Shown: piece after piece, positions 1 to 5,233 of the stretch
How the letters are laid out: every line of letters starts with the position of its first letter
How positions within the stretch are numbered: position 1 is the first letter of the stretch
From: Chloroflexota bacterium
GTDB taxonomy: Bacteria > Chloroflexota > Dehalococcoidia > UBA3495
Direction: 5' to 3'
Assembly (NCBI GenBank): GCA_002707185.1
Contig: PAMF01000049.1
Coordinates: 14,304-20,605 of the forward strand
Length of the DNA: 6,302 nucleotides
The notes under the pieces: model-generated
Databases searched by the model: none
What the model saw: only the letters and a program-made list of their open reading frames with translations
What the model was told of the DNA's origin: nothing
Translations under genes and position numbers: made by a program

Positions 1-506
1 GCCATATTCATGGGAACAACTTTTCCCTTTGGCTTTATATAATCGCTCCCGGGTATCGGCTTTCCAAAGGGACATGTAGTAGGATTGCCAAGTGCTTGAT
101 TTATATAGCCTTCCAGATATAAGGATATCCCATGCTCAAGCATGTGGGCCTCTTGATCCGCTAGTGTCATTTCTATGCCCAAAATATCCACCACTAATCG
201 CTCTGCCAATCGATGCCGCCGTGCTATGGAAGCAGCAATGGCCATACCATGTTCTGTCAGTTGGATTTCTTTCTGTTGTGAAACCTTCAATAACCCATCT
301 CTGGACATCCGTCTTATTACCCCTAATACGGTTGGCAATGAAGTACCAAGACCTTCTGCCAAAGGAAGTCTGCGGATGTAAGCCGCTAATTGAGTTAGCG
401 TAGGGCTACGATTTTCTTCAACTAGTATGTAAAGGGAAAGCAGATAGTTCTCCACTACAGAACTTCGTCGCTCATTATTCGGTAACGATATTTTATTTGA
501 AGACAT
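1..506 (-). CDS. DtxR/MntR/IdeR-family metal-dependent transcriptional repressor (3' part beyond window)
   Basis: The visible 168 residues contain an N-terminal winged helix (about 15-88) and the start of the dimerisation/metal-binding domain (about 90-155). Signature stretches are RRHRLAERL (96-104), EAHMLEHG (119-126) and CPFGKPIPG (145-153), which match DtxR segments one for one. Family members bind Fe2+, Mn2+ or a similar metal and then repress uptake, storage or redox genes. By alignment from memory, H98 and E102 equal DtxR H79 and E83, and E124 and H125 equal E105 and H106. DtxR C102 (MntR E99) is H121, and DtxR M10 (MntR D8) is N20. The turn between helix 2 and the recognition helix is about nine residues longer than in DtxR (around 45-56). 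The ATG at 506 is forced: an in-frame TGA lies three codons upstream and the next Met is residue 67. There is no good ribosome site. The C-terminal part, possibly an SH3/FeoA-like domain, is outside the window. Confidence 0.9.
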   Translation of the reverse strand, partial: MSSNKISLPNNERRSSVVENYLLSLYILVEENRSPTLTQLAAYIRRLPLAEGLGTSLPTVLGVIRRMSRDGLLKVSQQKEIQLTEHGMAIAASIARRHRLAERLVVDILGIEMTLADQEAHMLEHGISLYLEGYINQALGNPTTCPFGKPIPGSDYIKPKGKVVPMNM

Positions 507-913
507 TGTATCTCACATTACCCTTGGAATTTCACTCGGAATCATCTTAAAGTTCCGAATTGAACCTCCGATCTACAGGTTGCTATTACGGTCGTTTCAA
601 ATCTGATCTTGGATTCTAACTGTTATAATCTGCAACGCCTGCCAACAAAAGTTTTTATCCCTGAATTCTATGCTATCAACAGTCCAACTTTATGAGTGTC
701 TATTTGCTTGGCTTGGTGCAGCCACACGTATCGCACATGCTACGGTCCTCCTAGTTTTGTGTAAACTATACACGAGTCGCATCAAGAGAGACAACAAGTG
801 GAATGCCCCCCAAACACCCATTAAATATGACCACATTAGAGTCACATCTAAGGTGATATGAAAGACCTATGATACGACTACGAGTAGCCAAACAAAGGAC
901 GTACAACAGATGG
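507..913. other. Intergenic region without a convincing gene
   Basis: About 400 AT-richer bases lie between the starts and ends of two minus-strand genes. A perfect TATAAT occurs at 624-629 on the plus strand, but without a -35 partner; the complementary TATAAC could serve the DtxR-like gene. A 63-codon plus-strand ORF at 670-861 has an ATG but no ribosome site and no family resemblance. Near the end of the PLP gene, TTAGA/TCTAA (around 836-851) forms a weak stem with no T run, so it is not a convincing terminator. No tRNA, repeat or mobile element was recognised. Confidence 0.5.
531..564. promoter_or_regulatory. Dyad upstream of the DtxR-like gene, possible operator
   Basis: TCGGAA (536-541) and TTCCGA (553-558) form a perfect 6-bp inverted repeat with an 11-bp spacer. 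It is extended outward by TTCA (531-534) and TGAA (561-564) with a one-base offset. It lies 25-58 bp upstream of the repressor start, where an autoregulatory site would be expected. It does not match the known DtxR or MntR box consensus, so its link to this regulator is inferred from position only. Confidence 0.3.
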
Positions 914-2050
914 CTAGAAACTTAACTCTTCGCGTAGCCGCCGTGCCAGAAGGTATTCGTCACCTTCTTCCAGCATATCTACCCCAATCTTGAGAGAGTC
1001 GCCTTCATCCCAAACCCATATACCCGGATCTCCATTTCGCAGAGATTGTTCCACCTCGAACACAGACCTACCCAAAGCAACCTCATCTAGATAAACTTTC
1101 ATCTCCATAGAGCAGTATCCATCAAACCATCCCTGTTCTATTCTAAGATGCGGCAGACCAGAAAGGGCTTCAGCGATAACTTCTAACCGGCGATCCTGCT
1201 GGCCAAGACGTTCTTTGTGGTTCAATTCGATCCACTCATTGAGAGCTACAACCGTAGCAACGATATCGCCTCGATCCATCTTGTAGCCACGACCAATGCT
1301 TCGATTACTCTCTATCTCCCAGTCCATGAATCCATTCAACCGAGCCGCGTCGACAGCGTCTACACTCCCGCAAAGAAATCCAGCGTTATTCGGACCTCCC
1401 ATATACTTAGCACTGAAACATATAAGATCCGCTCCCGACTTAGTGAGATCGGTGATCAGATGCAATGGATATACACGGTAAGCCGCATCTACTACGATCT
1501 TCAAACCCCTGTCTTGAGCTAGTGCTACCAGCTCAGAAAGAGGCCATATCCCAGGTTCTCCTTCCAGGTGAGCCGGATATATAATGCCTGCGGTGTCACC
1601 ATTAATAGCCTCATCAAACTGTGCCTCGGTAGTTCCATCCTCCCCACCTACCTCTATAAGTTTGGCCCCTGTGACAGTCACGCTTCTATCATAGCGATAA
1701 CGAGCACACCTCTGGATTAGAAATCGGTCTTTCATATTCGTGGTATTTGGAAGTCGGCCAATTTTCTCGTAGTCTTTGCCTGTCATTATTCCCGATACGC
1801 TCAGGCCTATGGCTACATAGCACCCAGGAGTAATATAGGCTGCCTCCGCACCGACTTTGTGAGCTACAGCTTCACCAGCCTTCTTTAAGAGCTCTGGCAT
1901 GGCCACAAAGGTTCTATTTGCCTCATCCATCGCATCGAGAACAGTAGAACTTATGATCGAACCGCCAAGTACAGTTGAGGAGCTACGAGCATTGATAGCC
2001 CTCTTAACACCAATATCTGTGTACACCCGAGGGGTACGTTCAGCACTCAT
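914..2050 (-). CDS. PLP-dependent SelA-like enzyme (aminotransferase class V fold / D-glucosaminate-6-P ammonia-lyase-like)
   Basis: A complete 378-residue fold-type I PLP enzyme. The N-terminus (GVKRAINARSSSTVLGGS, 14-31) and the EAAYITPGCYVAIGLSVSG segment are typical of the SelA/DgaE group. D188 in VVDAA (186-190) should pair with the pyridine nitrogen, and K215 in FSAKYMGGP (212-220) should form the Schiff base. A C-terminal small domain follows from about residue 285. Family members include bacterial selenocysteine synthase and D-glucosaminate-6-phosphate ammonia lyase. At 378 residues it lacks the extra N-terminal tRNA-binding domain of SelA (about 460 residues), and no sel genes are visible, so an ammonia-lyase or related reaction on an amino sugar or amino acid is more likely; the substrate cannot be told. 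The ATG at 2050 is chosen over an in-frame TTG at 2068, because GGGAGG (2061-2066) lies 10 nt before the ATG and overlaps the TTG region. It is transcribed alone here, with no neighbour on the same strand for 400 bp downstream. Confidence 0.88.
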   Translation of the reverse strand: MSAERTPRVYTDIGVKRAINARSSSTVLGGSIISSTVLDAMDEANRTFVAMPELLKKAGEAVAHKVGAEAAYITPGCYVAIGLSVSGIMTGKDYEKIGRLPNTTNMKDRFLIQRCARYRYDRSVTVTGAKLIEVGGEDGTTEAQFDEAINGDTAGIIYPAHLEGEPGIWPLSELVALAQDRGLKIVVDAAYRVYPLHLITDLTKSGADLICFSAKYMGGPNNAGFLCGSVDAVDAARLNGFMDWEIESNRSIGRGYKMDRGDIVATVVALNEWIELNHKERLGQQDRRLEVIAEALSGLPHLRIEQGWFDGYCSMEMKVYLDEVALGRSVFEVEQSLRNGDPGIWVWDEGDSLKIGVDMLEEGDEYLLARRLREELSF

Positions 2051-2060
2051 AAATGTATAG

Positions 2061-2164
2061 CCTCCCAATCGGAAGTATTTCCCAAATAGTAAGCGGAAAC
2101 ACAGATGCGGATCCGAACGATCTCATTAGTACTAGCATCGAATACTTCCTTGGACTTAAGTATA
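2061..2164 (-). promoter_or_regulatory. Promoter and potentially structured leader of the PLP enzyme gene
   Basis: On the minus strand a TATACT box (2164-2159) would start transcription near 2152 and give a leader of about 100 nt; no good -35 is visible. Within it GGAAGUAUU (2149-2141) can pair perfectly with AAUACUUCC (2079-2071). CCAA (2153-2150) can extend the stem by pairing UUGG (2068-2065) after a 2-nt bulge, which takes in the first two G of the GGGAGG ribosome site (2066-2061). The 61-nt interior can form CGAU/AUCG and CGGA/UCCG hairpins, the latter continuing with CGC/GUG closing an AUCU loop. This suggests a three-way junction. It matches no riboswitch class I know; the structure is hand-folded and unproven. 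Confidence 0.35.
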
Positions 2165-2219
2165 GCGTGGGTTCCAATTGCTAATCCACCCAACCCACAT
2201 GACATAGATCGTCATATCG

Positions 2220-2456
2220 TTGTTGTCTATAGAGTCCGCAGGAGATACCGAAGAAACAGCCTTTCAGATAGGTTGTTCTGGTTACCCCAAGCATCACCAA
2301 CAAGATGAAAGTGTTCTTTACATTCCTTGTAGCTTAGACATAACGGACCGTGAACGTATAAAAGTTGATATTCTAGATGCCCTGGAAAAAGGCGGGATAA
2401 CGCAGGAAGATGCATATGCAAAACTAGATTGGCTTATAATCAACATCCTAGGGTAA
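2220..2456 (+). CDS. Doubtful small ORF with SHOCT-like C-terminus
   Basis: The frame encodes up to 78 residues. Its last 35 residues (ER-x5-LDALEKGGITQEDAYAKLDWLI) follow the pattern of the short SHOCT motif: a helix, then G-[IL]-T-x-E-[DE], then a helix ending in K-x2-L. SHOCT motifs occur at the ends of many bacterial proteins and probably mediate oligomerisation. The first half (CSGYPKHHQQDES) is not recognised. There is no ATG or GTG in the frame; the only starts are two TTG codons at 2220 and 2223 without a ribosome site, and an in-frame TAG lies at 2205. It could be the surviving end of a degraded gene, a small protein with a weak start, or chance. It ends 39 nt before the SDR gene on the same strand. 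The rest of the gap (2165-2219) shows nothing further. Confidence 0.3.
   Translation: MLSIESAGDTEETAFQIGCSGYPKHHQQDESVLYIPCSLDITDRERIKVDILDALEKGGITQEDAYAKLDWLIINILG
2435..2440 (+). promoter_or_regulatory. Candidate -10 box for the SDR gene
   Basis: A perfect TATAAT lies 55 nt upstream of the SDR start codon, which would put the transcript start near 2447 and leave a leader of about 49 nt. No recognisable -35 hexamer lies 16-18 bp upstream and there is no TG extension. It also falls inside the doubtful small ORF, so it is weak evidence on its own. Confidence 0.3.
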
Positions 2457-2495
2457 TCCTGGACGGAGTTAATAATATCTAAAAGGAGATTGCCA

Positions 2496-3263
2496 ATGTT
2501 AAAAGAATTCAGCCTGAGAGGAAGCACGGCCTTAGTCACTGGAGGAGGTAGAGGAATCGGTAGGGCTATTGCGCTAACGTTGGCGGAAGCGGGAGCCGAT
2601 GTTGCGATAGCTGCTCGAACTATAAGCCAAGTAGAGGAAGTTGCTAGTGAAATTCTCGCTTTGGACAGACGCTCTCTGGCACTAAAAGTCGACGTTACCG
2701 ATTCGTCAAATGTAGACAAAATGGTTTCCCATACAACTAATAAACTGGGGAAGATAGACATTCTTGTCAACGTCGCAGGCATTAGTGGTTCAGCATCGTT
2801 GGATTCTTTCACTGACGACTCCTGGAATAATATAATAAAAACAAATCTAACCGGACCTTTCTACTGCTGCCGTGCTGTTGCTCAACAAATGCTTAAACAG
2901 CGGTCTGGTAGAATCATTAACGTCTCTTCCACATCTGGCGCAAAGACCACGGTGGGAGGTTCCGCATACAACGCTAGTAAGGCCGGCTTAAACATGCTCA
3001 CGAAAGTACTAGCCATGGAGTTCGCCCCGTACAATGTGTGTGTCAACGGGATAGGACCTGGTTGGTTCGAAACCGATATGACGAAGTCTTCTCTAGAAAC
3101 CTCAGAGCAGCGCTCACAGGTAGAAAGCATTATTCCAATGGGAAGATTAACTAACCTGCGTGATCTCGGGTTGCTAGCAGTCTATCTTGGCAGTCCAGCA
3201 TCAAGCTGGATGACAGGCCAAGTAATCTATTTGGACGGCGGTGAAACGGCTGCCTTTTTATAA
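2496..3263 (+). CDS. Short-chain dehydrogenase/reductase (classical SDR, FabG-like)
   Basis: A complete 255-residue classical SDR, an NAD(P)H-dependent oxidoreductase acting in the cytoplasm on a hydroxyl/carbonyl substrate. Visible motifs in order are the Rossmann glycine motif TGGGRGIG (15-22), acidic D66 after beta-3 (KVDVTD), the NNAG motif present as NVAG (92-95), N117, catalytic S145, Y158 and K162 (YNASK), then GPGWFETDM after the last core strands and a C-terminal TGQVIYLDGG (240-249). The beta-2 strand ends in AAR (39-41) with no acidic residue, which favours NADPH. Length and ending are typical of the FabG/gluconate-5-dehydrogenase-like group; the substrate cannot be assigned from sequence alone. 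The ATG at 2496 is preferred to a TTG at 2490, because AAAAGGAG (2481-2488) lies 7 nt before the ATG and would overlap the TTG. It is followed after 93 nt by cynS, which has its own promoter. Confidence 0.93.
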   Translation: MLKEFSLRGSTALVTGGGRGIGRAIALTLAEAGADVAIAARTISQVEEVASEILALDRRSLALKVDVTDSSNVDKMVSHTTNKLGKIDILVNVAGISGSASLDSFTDDSWNNIIKTNLTGPFYCCRAVAQQMLKQRSGRIINVSSTSGAKTTVGGSAYNASKAGLNMLTKVLAMEFAPYNVCVNGIGPGWFETDMTKSSLETSEQRSQVESIIPMGRLTNLRDLGLLAVYLGSPASSWMTGQVIYLDGGETAAFL

Positions 3264-3290
3264 TACGAATCTCTCTTTAACAAGGCCCAG

Positions 3291-3299
3291 TGATATAAT
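3291..3299 (+). promoter_or_regulatory. Extended -10 promoter of cynS
   Basis: TGATATAAT combines a perfect TATAAT (3294-3299) with the TGn extension that lets promoters work without a -35 element; none is visible 17 bp upstream. The start would be near 3306, giving a leader of about 50 nt before the cynS ATG. Read-through from the SDR gene is also possible, since no terminator is seen between them. Confidence 0.5.
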
Positions 3300-3356
3300 C
3301 TCAACAACCTCTGAATAGCAGAAAACGTTAAAACGATCATAAAGGAGCCAGATACA

Positions 3357-3803
3357 ATGATTACCCGCGAGGAAGCTACGAGCCAATTAATCCAGGCAAA
3401 AAAAGCAAAGGGGCTGACATTCGAGGAAATCTCTAGTCAAATGGGCAGAGACAAGGTTTGGGTCGCCGCAGCACTTTTAGGTCAAGCTACGATGTCAGAA
3501 GACGAAGCCAATGTAACAGTCAAGGTTCTCGATTTAGGCCCGGAAGTCGCCGAAGCCTTGCAGGAAATTCCTTCCAAGGGTTCCTTGAACACCACAGTTC
3601 CTGTGGATCCTCTCATCTATCGTTTCCACGAGGTTACCCAGGTCTATGGCACTACGATAAAAGCCGTGGTTCACGAGTTATTTGGTGATGGTATTATGAG
3701 CGCGATCGATTTCACTCTCGACGTCCAAAAAGAGATTGACCCCAAGGGAGATCGTGTCGTGGTGACCTATAGCGGAAAGTTCTTACCCTATAAAAAATGG
3801 TGA
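3357..3803 (+). CDS. cynS: Cyanate hydratase (cyanase)
   Basis: A complete 148-residue cyanase, slightly shorter than the 156-residue Escherichia coli enzyme. Cyanase converts cyanate plus bicarbonate to carbamate, which breaks down to ammonia and CO2; it detoxifies cyanate and can supply nitrogen. The N-terminal helix-turn-helix-like domain (about 1-75, with LTFEEISSQMGRDKVWVAAALLGQ) precedes the highly conserved catalytic domain. R89, E92 and S115 fall in YRFHEVTQVYGTTIKAVVHE and FGDGIMSAIDF with the same spacing as E. coli R96, E99 and S122. The C-terminus GKFLPYKKW matches the usual GK[YF]LP-x-KxF/W ending. AAAGGAG (3341-3347) lies 9 nt before the ATG. No cynR, cynT or cyanate/nitrate transporter gene is visible beside it, so any bicarbonate supply or uptake genes lie elsewhere. 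A truncated ORF follows 30 nt downstream. Confidence 0.97.
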   Translation: MITREEATSQLIQAKKAKGLTFEEISSQMGRDKVWVAAALLGQATMSEDEANVTVKVLDLGPEVAEALQEIPSKGSLNTTVPVDPLIYRFHEVTQVYGTTIKAVVHELFGDGIMSAIDFTLDVQKEIDPKGDRVVVTYSGKFLPYKKW

Positions 3804-3833
3804 CGACTTCGCCCTAGTTTCAAGGAGAGCATA

Positions 3834-3941
3834 TTGATTAAATACGAATGTGGCATGGAGAAGTATGAGCCCCTCGAAGCGTCGGATTTCCCCGGGATAA
3901 GTGGTGCAACGCTGAACAAGTACAGAATATCTTTACAGTAG
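3834..3941 (+). pseudogene. 35-codon ORF, possibly the start of a truncated cupin-like gene
   Basis: A TTG start is preceded by AAGGAG (3822-3827) at 6 nt spacing, as good as any ribosome site in the window. The ORF starts 30 nt after the cynS stop, so it would be the next gene of that operon. The 35 residues, including YECGMEKYEPLEASDF and GATLNKYRIS, read like the first strands of a small cupin or similar beta protein, but the match is too short to be sure. Translation ends at TAG 3939-3941, inside the 3' end of the convergent dinB gene, with a 9-bp overlap. The likeliest reading is that the rest of the gene was lost when dinB came to lie here; an intact small protein is the alternative. 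Confidence 0.45.
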
Positions 3942-5003
3942 CGGGAAAAGGGATAACTGCTGGAGTCCCTCAAAGCCGGTGACCCCTACCCCCACTAAAC
4001 GGAAGCTCTGTCCAGGCTTTAGTTCCTGACGCAACAGGTTACATGCTACCACGGTAATAACCTCCGGGTCTGATGTAGGAGTGGGTAGGGTTCTCTGCCG
4101 GGTTATCGTGGTGAAGTCTGCTAGCCGCAGCTTGATGGTGACGGTCTTTCCCGCTAACTTATTACGTCGAAGTCTTGACGCCACGCCCAGAGATAATTGT
4201 TCAATCCTTTCTGCAATCTCCGCCTCTTCTCCCACATCTCGGGCCATGGTTACCTCAGCACTTACCGACTTGGTCTCTCGATTGGGTGTGACTTTGCTGT
4301 GGTCTAATCCCCTGGCGCGTTCTTTGAGTTCTGGCCCCCGTTTGCCTAAAGCCTGGCGTAACCACGAATTGGTGGAGATACTTAAATCACCAAGGGTGGT
4401 GATGTTTTGACTGTGGAGCACATCAGCAGTTTTGGGTCCAATCCCGGACAGAATGCCGACTCCTAGTGGAGCTAGGAAGGTCTGCTCTTCCCCTGGTTTT
4501 ATAAGGAGAAGGCCGTTTGGCTTAGAAAGCTGCGAGGAGACCTTTGCCACAGTTTTGGACGGCCCACCTCCAATACTAATCACGAGGCCAGTCTGTTCTT
4601 TAACATTTATCTTGAGACTTCTCGCTATGTTGGCCACACTCTTCCAGGAGGATTGCATACTAATGTCTAAAAATGCCTCGTCCAAAGAAAGAGGCTCCAC
4701 GAGGGGGGTTAGTTCCAGGAAAATATCAATGATCTGGCGTGAAATCTCCCGGTAACGGTCAAAACGCGGAGGTACTCGTATAAGCCGTGGACATATGCTC
4801 ATCGCAGTCCGCATTGGCATTGCAGAACGAACGTTGTGCTTACGTGCCTCGTAAGATGCAGCAGCAACGACACCTCTCTCCTCCGGCGATCCCCCAACTA
4901 CCAGAGGTCTACCCTTGTACTGCGGATTGTCCATTTGCTCGACAGAGGCGTAGAAGGCATCAAGGTCGGCATGCAGGATGTATCGCCAGGTATGGGGCGT
5001 CAT
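3933..5003 (-). CDS. dinB: DNA polymerase IV (Y-family translesion polymerase)
   Basis: A complete 356-residue Y-family polymerase that copies past DNA lesions. The palm begins at HADLDAFYASVEQ (11-23) with metal ligand D13 and a steric-gate tyrosine Y18. SLDEAFLDI (106-114) supplies D108 and E109. The thumb has the helix-hairpin-helix around SGIGPKTADVL (186-196). The little-finger domain follows (about 245-345), and the protein ends with QLSLF (349-353), a standard beta-clamp binding motif, so the 3' end is intact. SIGGGPSKTVAKVSS replaces the common SIGVAPNK.LAK.AS form. The ATG at 5003 is the only possible start: no ATG, GTG or TTG occurs upstream before an in-frame TAA. No ribosome site precedes it; a TATAAT box six bases upstream points to a leaderless mRNA. 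No LexA box was recognised. It converges on the truncated ORF downstream of cynS. Confidence 0.96.
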   Translation of the reverse strand: MTPHTWRYILHADLDAFYASVEQMDNPQYKGRPLVVGGSPEERGVVAAASYEARKHNVRSAMPMRTAMSICPRLIRVPPRFDRYREISRQIIDIFLELTPLVEPLSLDEAFLDISMQSSWKSVANIARSLKINVKEQTGLVISIGGGPSKTVAKVSSQLSKPNGLLLIKPGEEQTFLAPLGVGILSGIGPKTADVLHSQNITTLGDLSISTNSWLRQALGKRGPELKERARGLDHSKVTPNRETKSVSAEVTMARDVGEEAEIAERIEQLSLGVASRLRRNKLAGKTVTIKLRLADFTTITRQRTLPTPTSDPEVITVVACNLLRQELKPGQSFRLVGVGVTGFEGLQQLSLFPLL

Positions 5004-5009
5004 GAGATC

Positions 5010-5015
5010 ATTATA
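5010..5015 (-). promoter_or_regulatory. -10 box of dinB, leaderless transcript
   Basis: On the minus strand a perfect TATAAT ends six bases before the dinB ATG. With the usual six-base gap from -7 to +1, transcription would start on the A of the start codon at 5003. There is no Shine-Dalgarno sequence and no alternative start codon, which fits leaderless translation. The -35 region is poor. Confidence 0.55.
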
Positions 5016-5106
5016 TCCAAAACATTACGATGAATGATATCAGCGAACACGATCTAACAGTTAAGATATACTTCTGAGAACGATCTGGCTGGAAGGAAAC
5101 TATAAT

Positions 5107-5164
5107 TGGAATTTAATCCTGTGTTTTTTACCATGATAACTGTGTTAGTGGACATTAATCCTGT
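5107..5164 (+). repeat. Imperfect 16-bp direct repeat, 42 bp apart
   Basis: TGGA-(2 nt)-TTAATCCTGT occurs at 5107-5122 and again at 5149-5164, matching at 14 of 16 positions, with 10 identical bases at the 3' end. The 42-bp period is four helical turns, so two bound proteins would face the same side of the DNA. The repeats lie 70-127 bp upstream of the methyltransferase-family gene in the divergent region shared with dinB. They could be tandem operator sites; no regulator can be named. The rest of 5004-5233 shows a weaker repeat of ACGATCT (5049-5055, 5080-5086) and no clear plus-strand promoter. Confidence 0.4.
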
Positions 5165-5233
5165 ATGGATAGGAAGTTCAATGCACTGAAGATGTAAAGC
5201 CATCTCAGTAAAAATACTTAGAAAGGACTGAAT

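Noticed and set aside
670..861. 63-codon plus-strand ORF with a hydrophobic stretch
   Set aside because: No ribosome site, no family resemblance, and composition consistent with chance in AT-rich intergenic DNA.
836..905. Short inverted repeats (TTAGA/TCTAA and CTAC/GTAG) downstream of the PLP gene
   Set aside because: Stems of 4-5 bp with no following T run; not credible as intrinsic terminators.
2318..2812. 164-codon minus-strand ORF
   Set aside because: Mostly antisense to the well-supported SDR gene, with low-complexity Ser/Ala/Thr-rich translation typical of a shadow frame.
4081..4755. Plus-strand ORFs of 107-109 codons inside dinB
   Set aside because: Antisense shadows of a complete, motif-rich polymerase gene; no ribosome sites or recognisable motifs.
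5041..5060. Possible SOS (LexA) box upstream of dinB
   Set aside because: CGAAC occurs, but no matching GTTCG half at the right spacing, and no CTGT-N8-ACAG; the match is one half only.
2115..5086. 9-base word GAACGATCT shared by the PLP leader region (2115-2123) and the dinB upstream region (5078-5086)
   Set aside because: Many shared 9-base words are expected by chance in 6 kb; nothing around the two copies is conserved.
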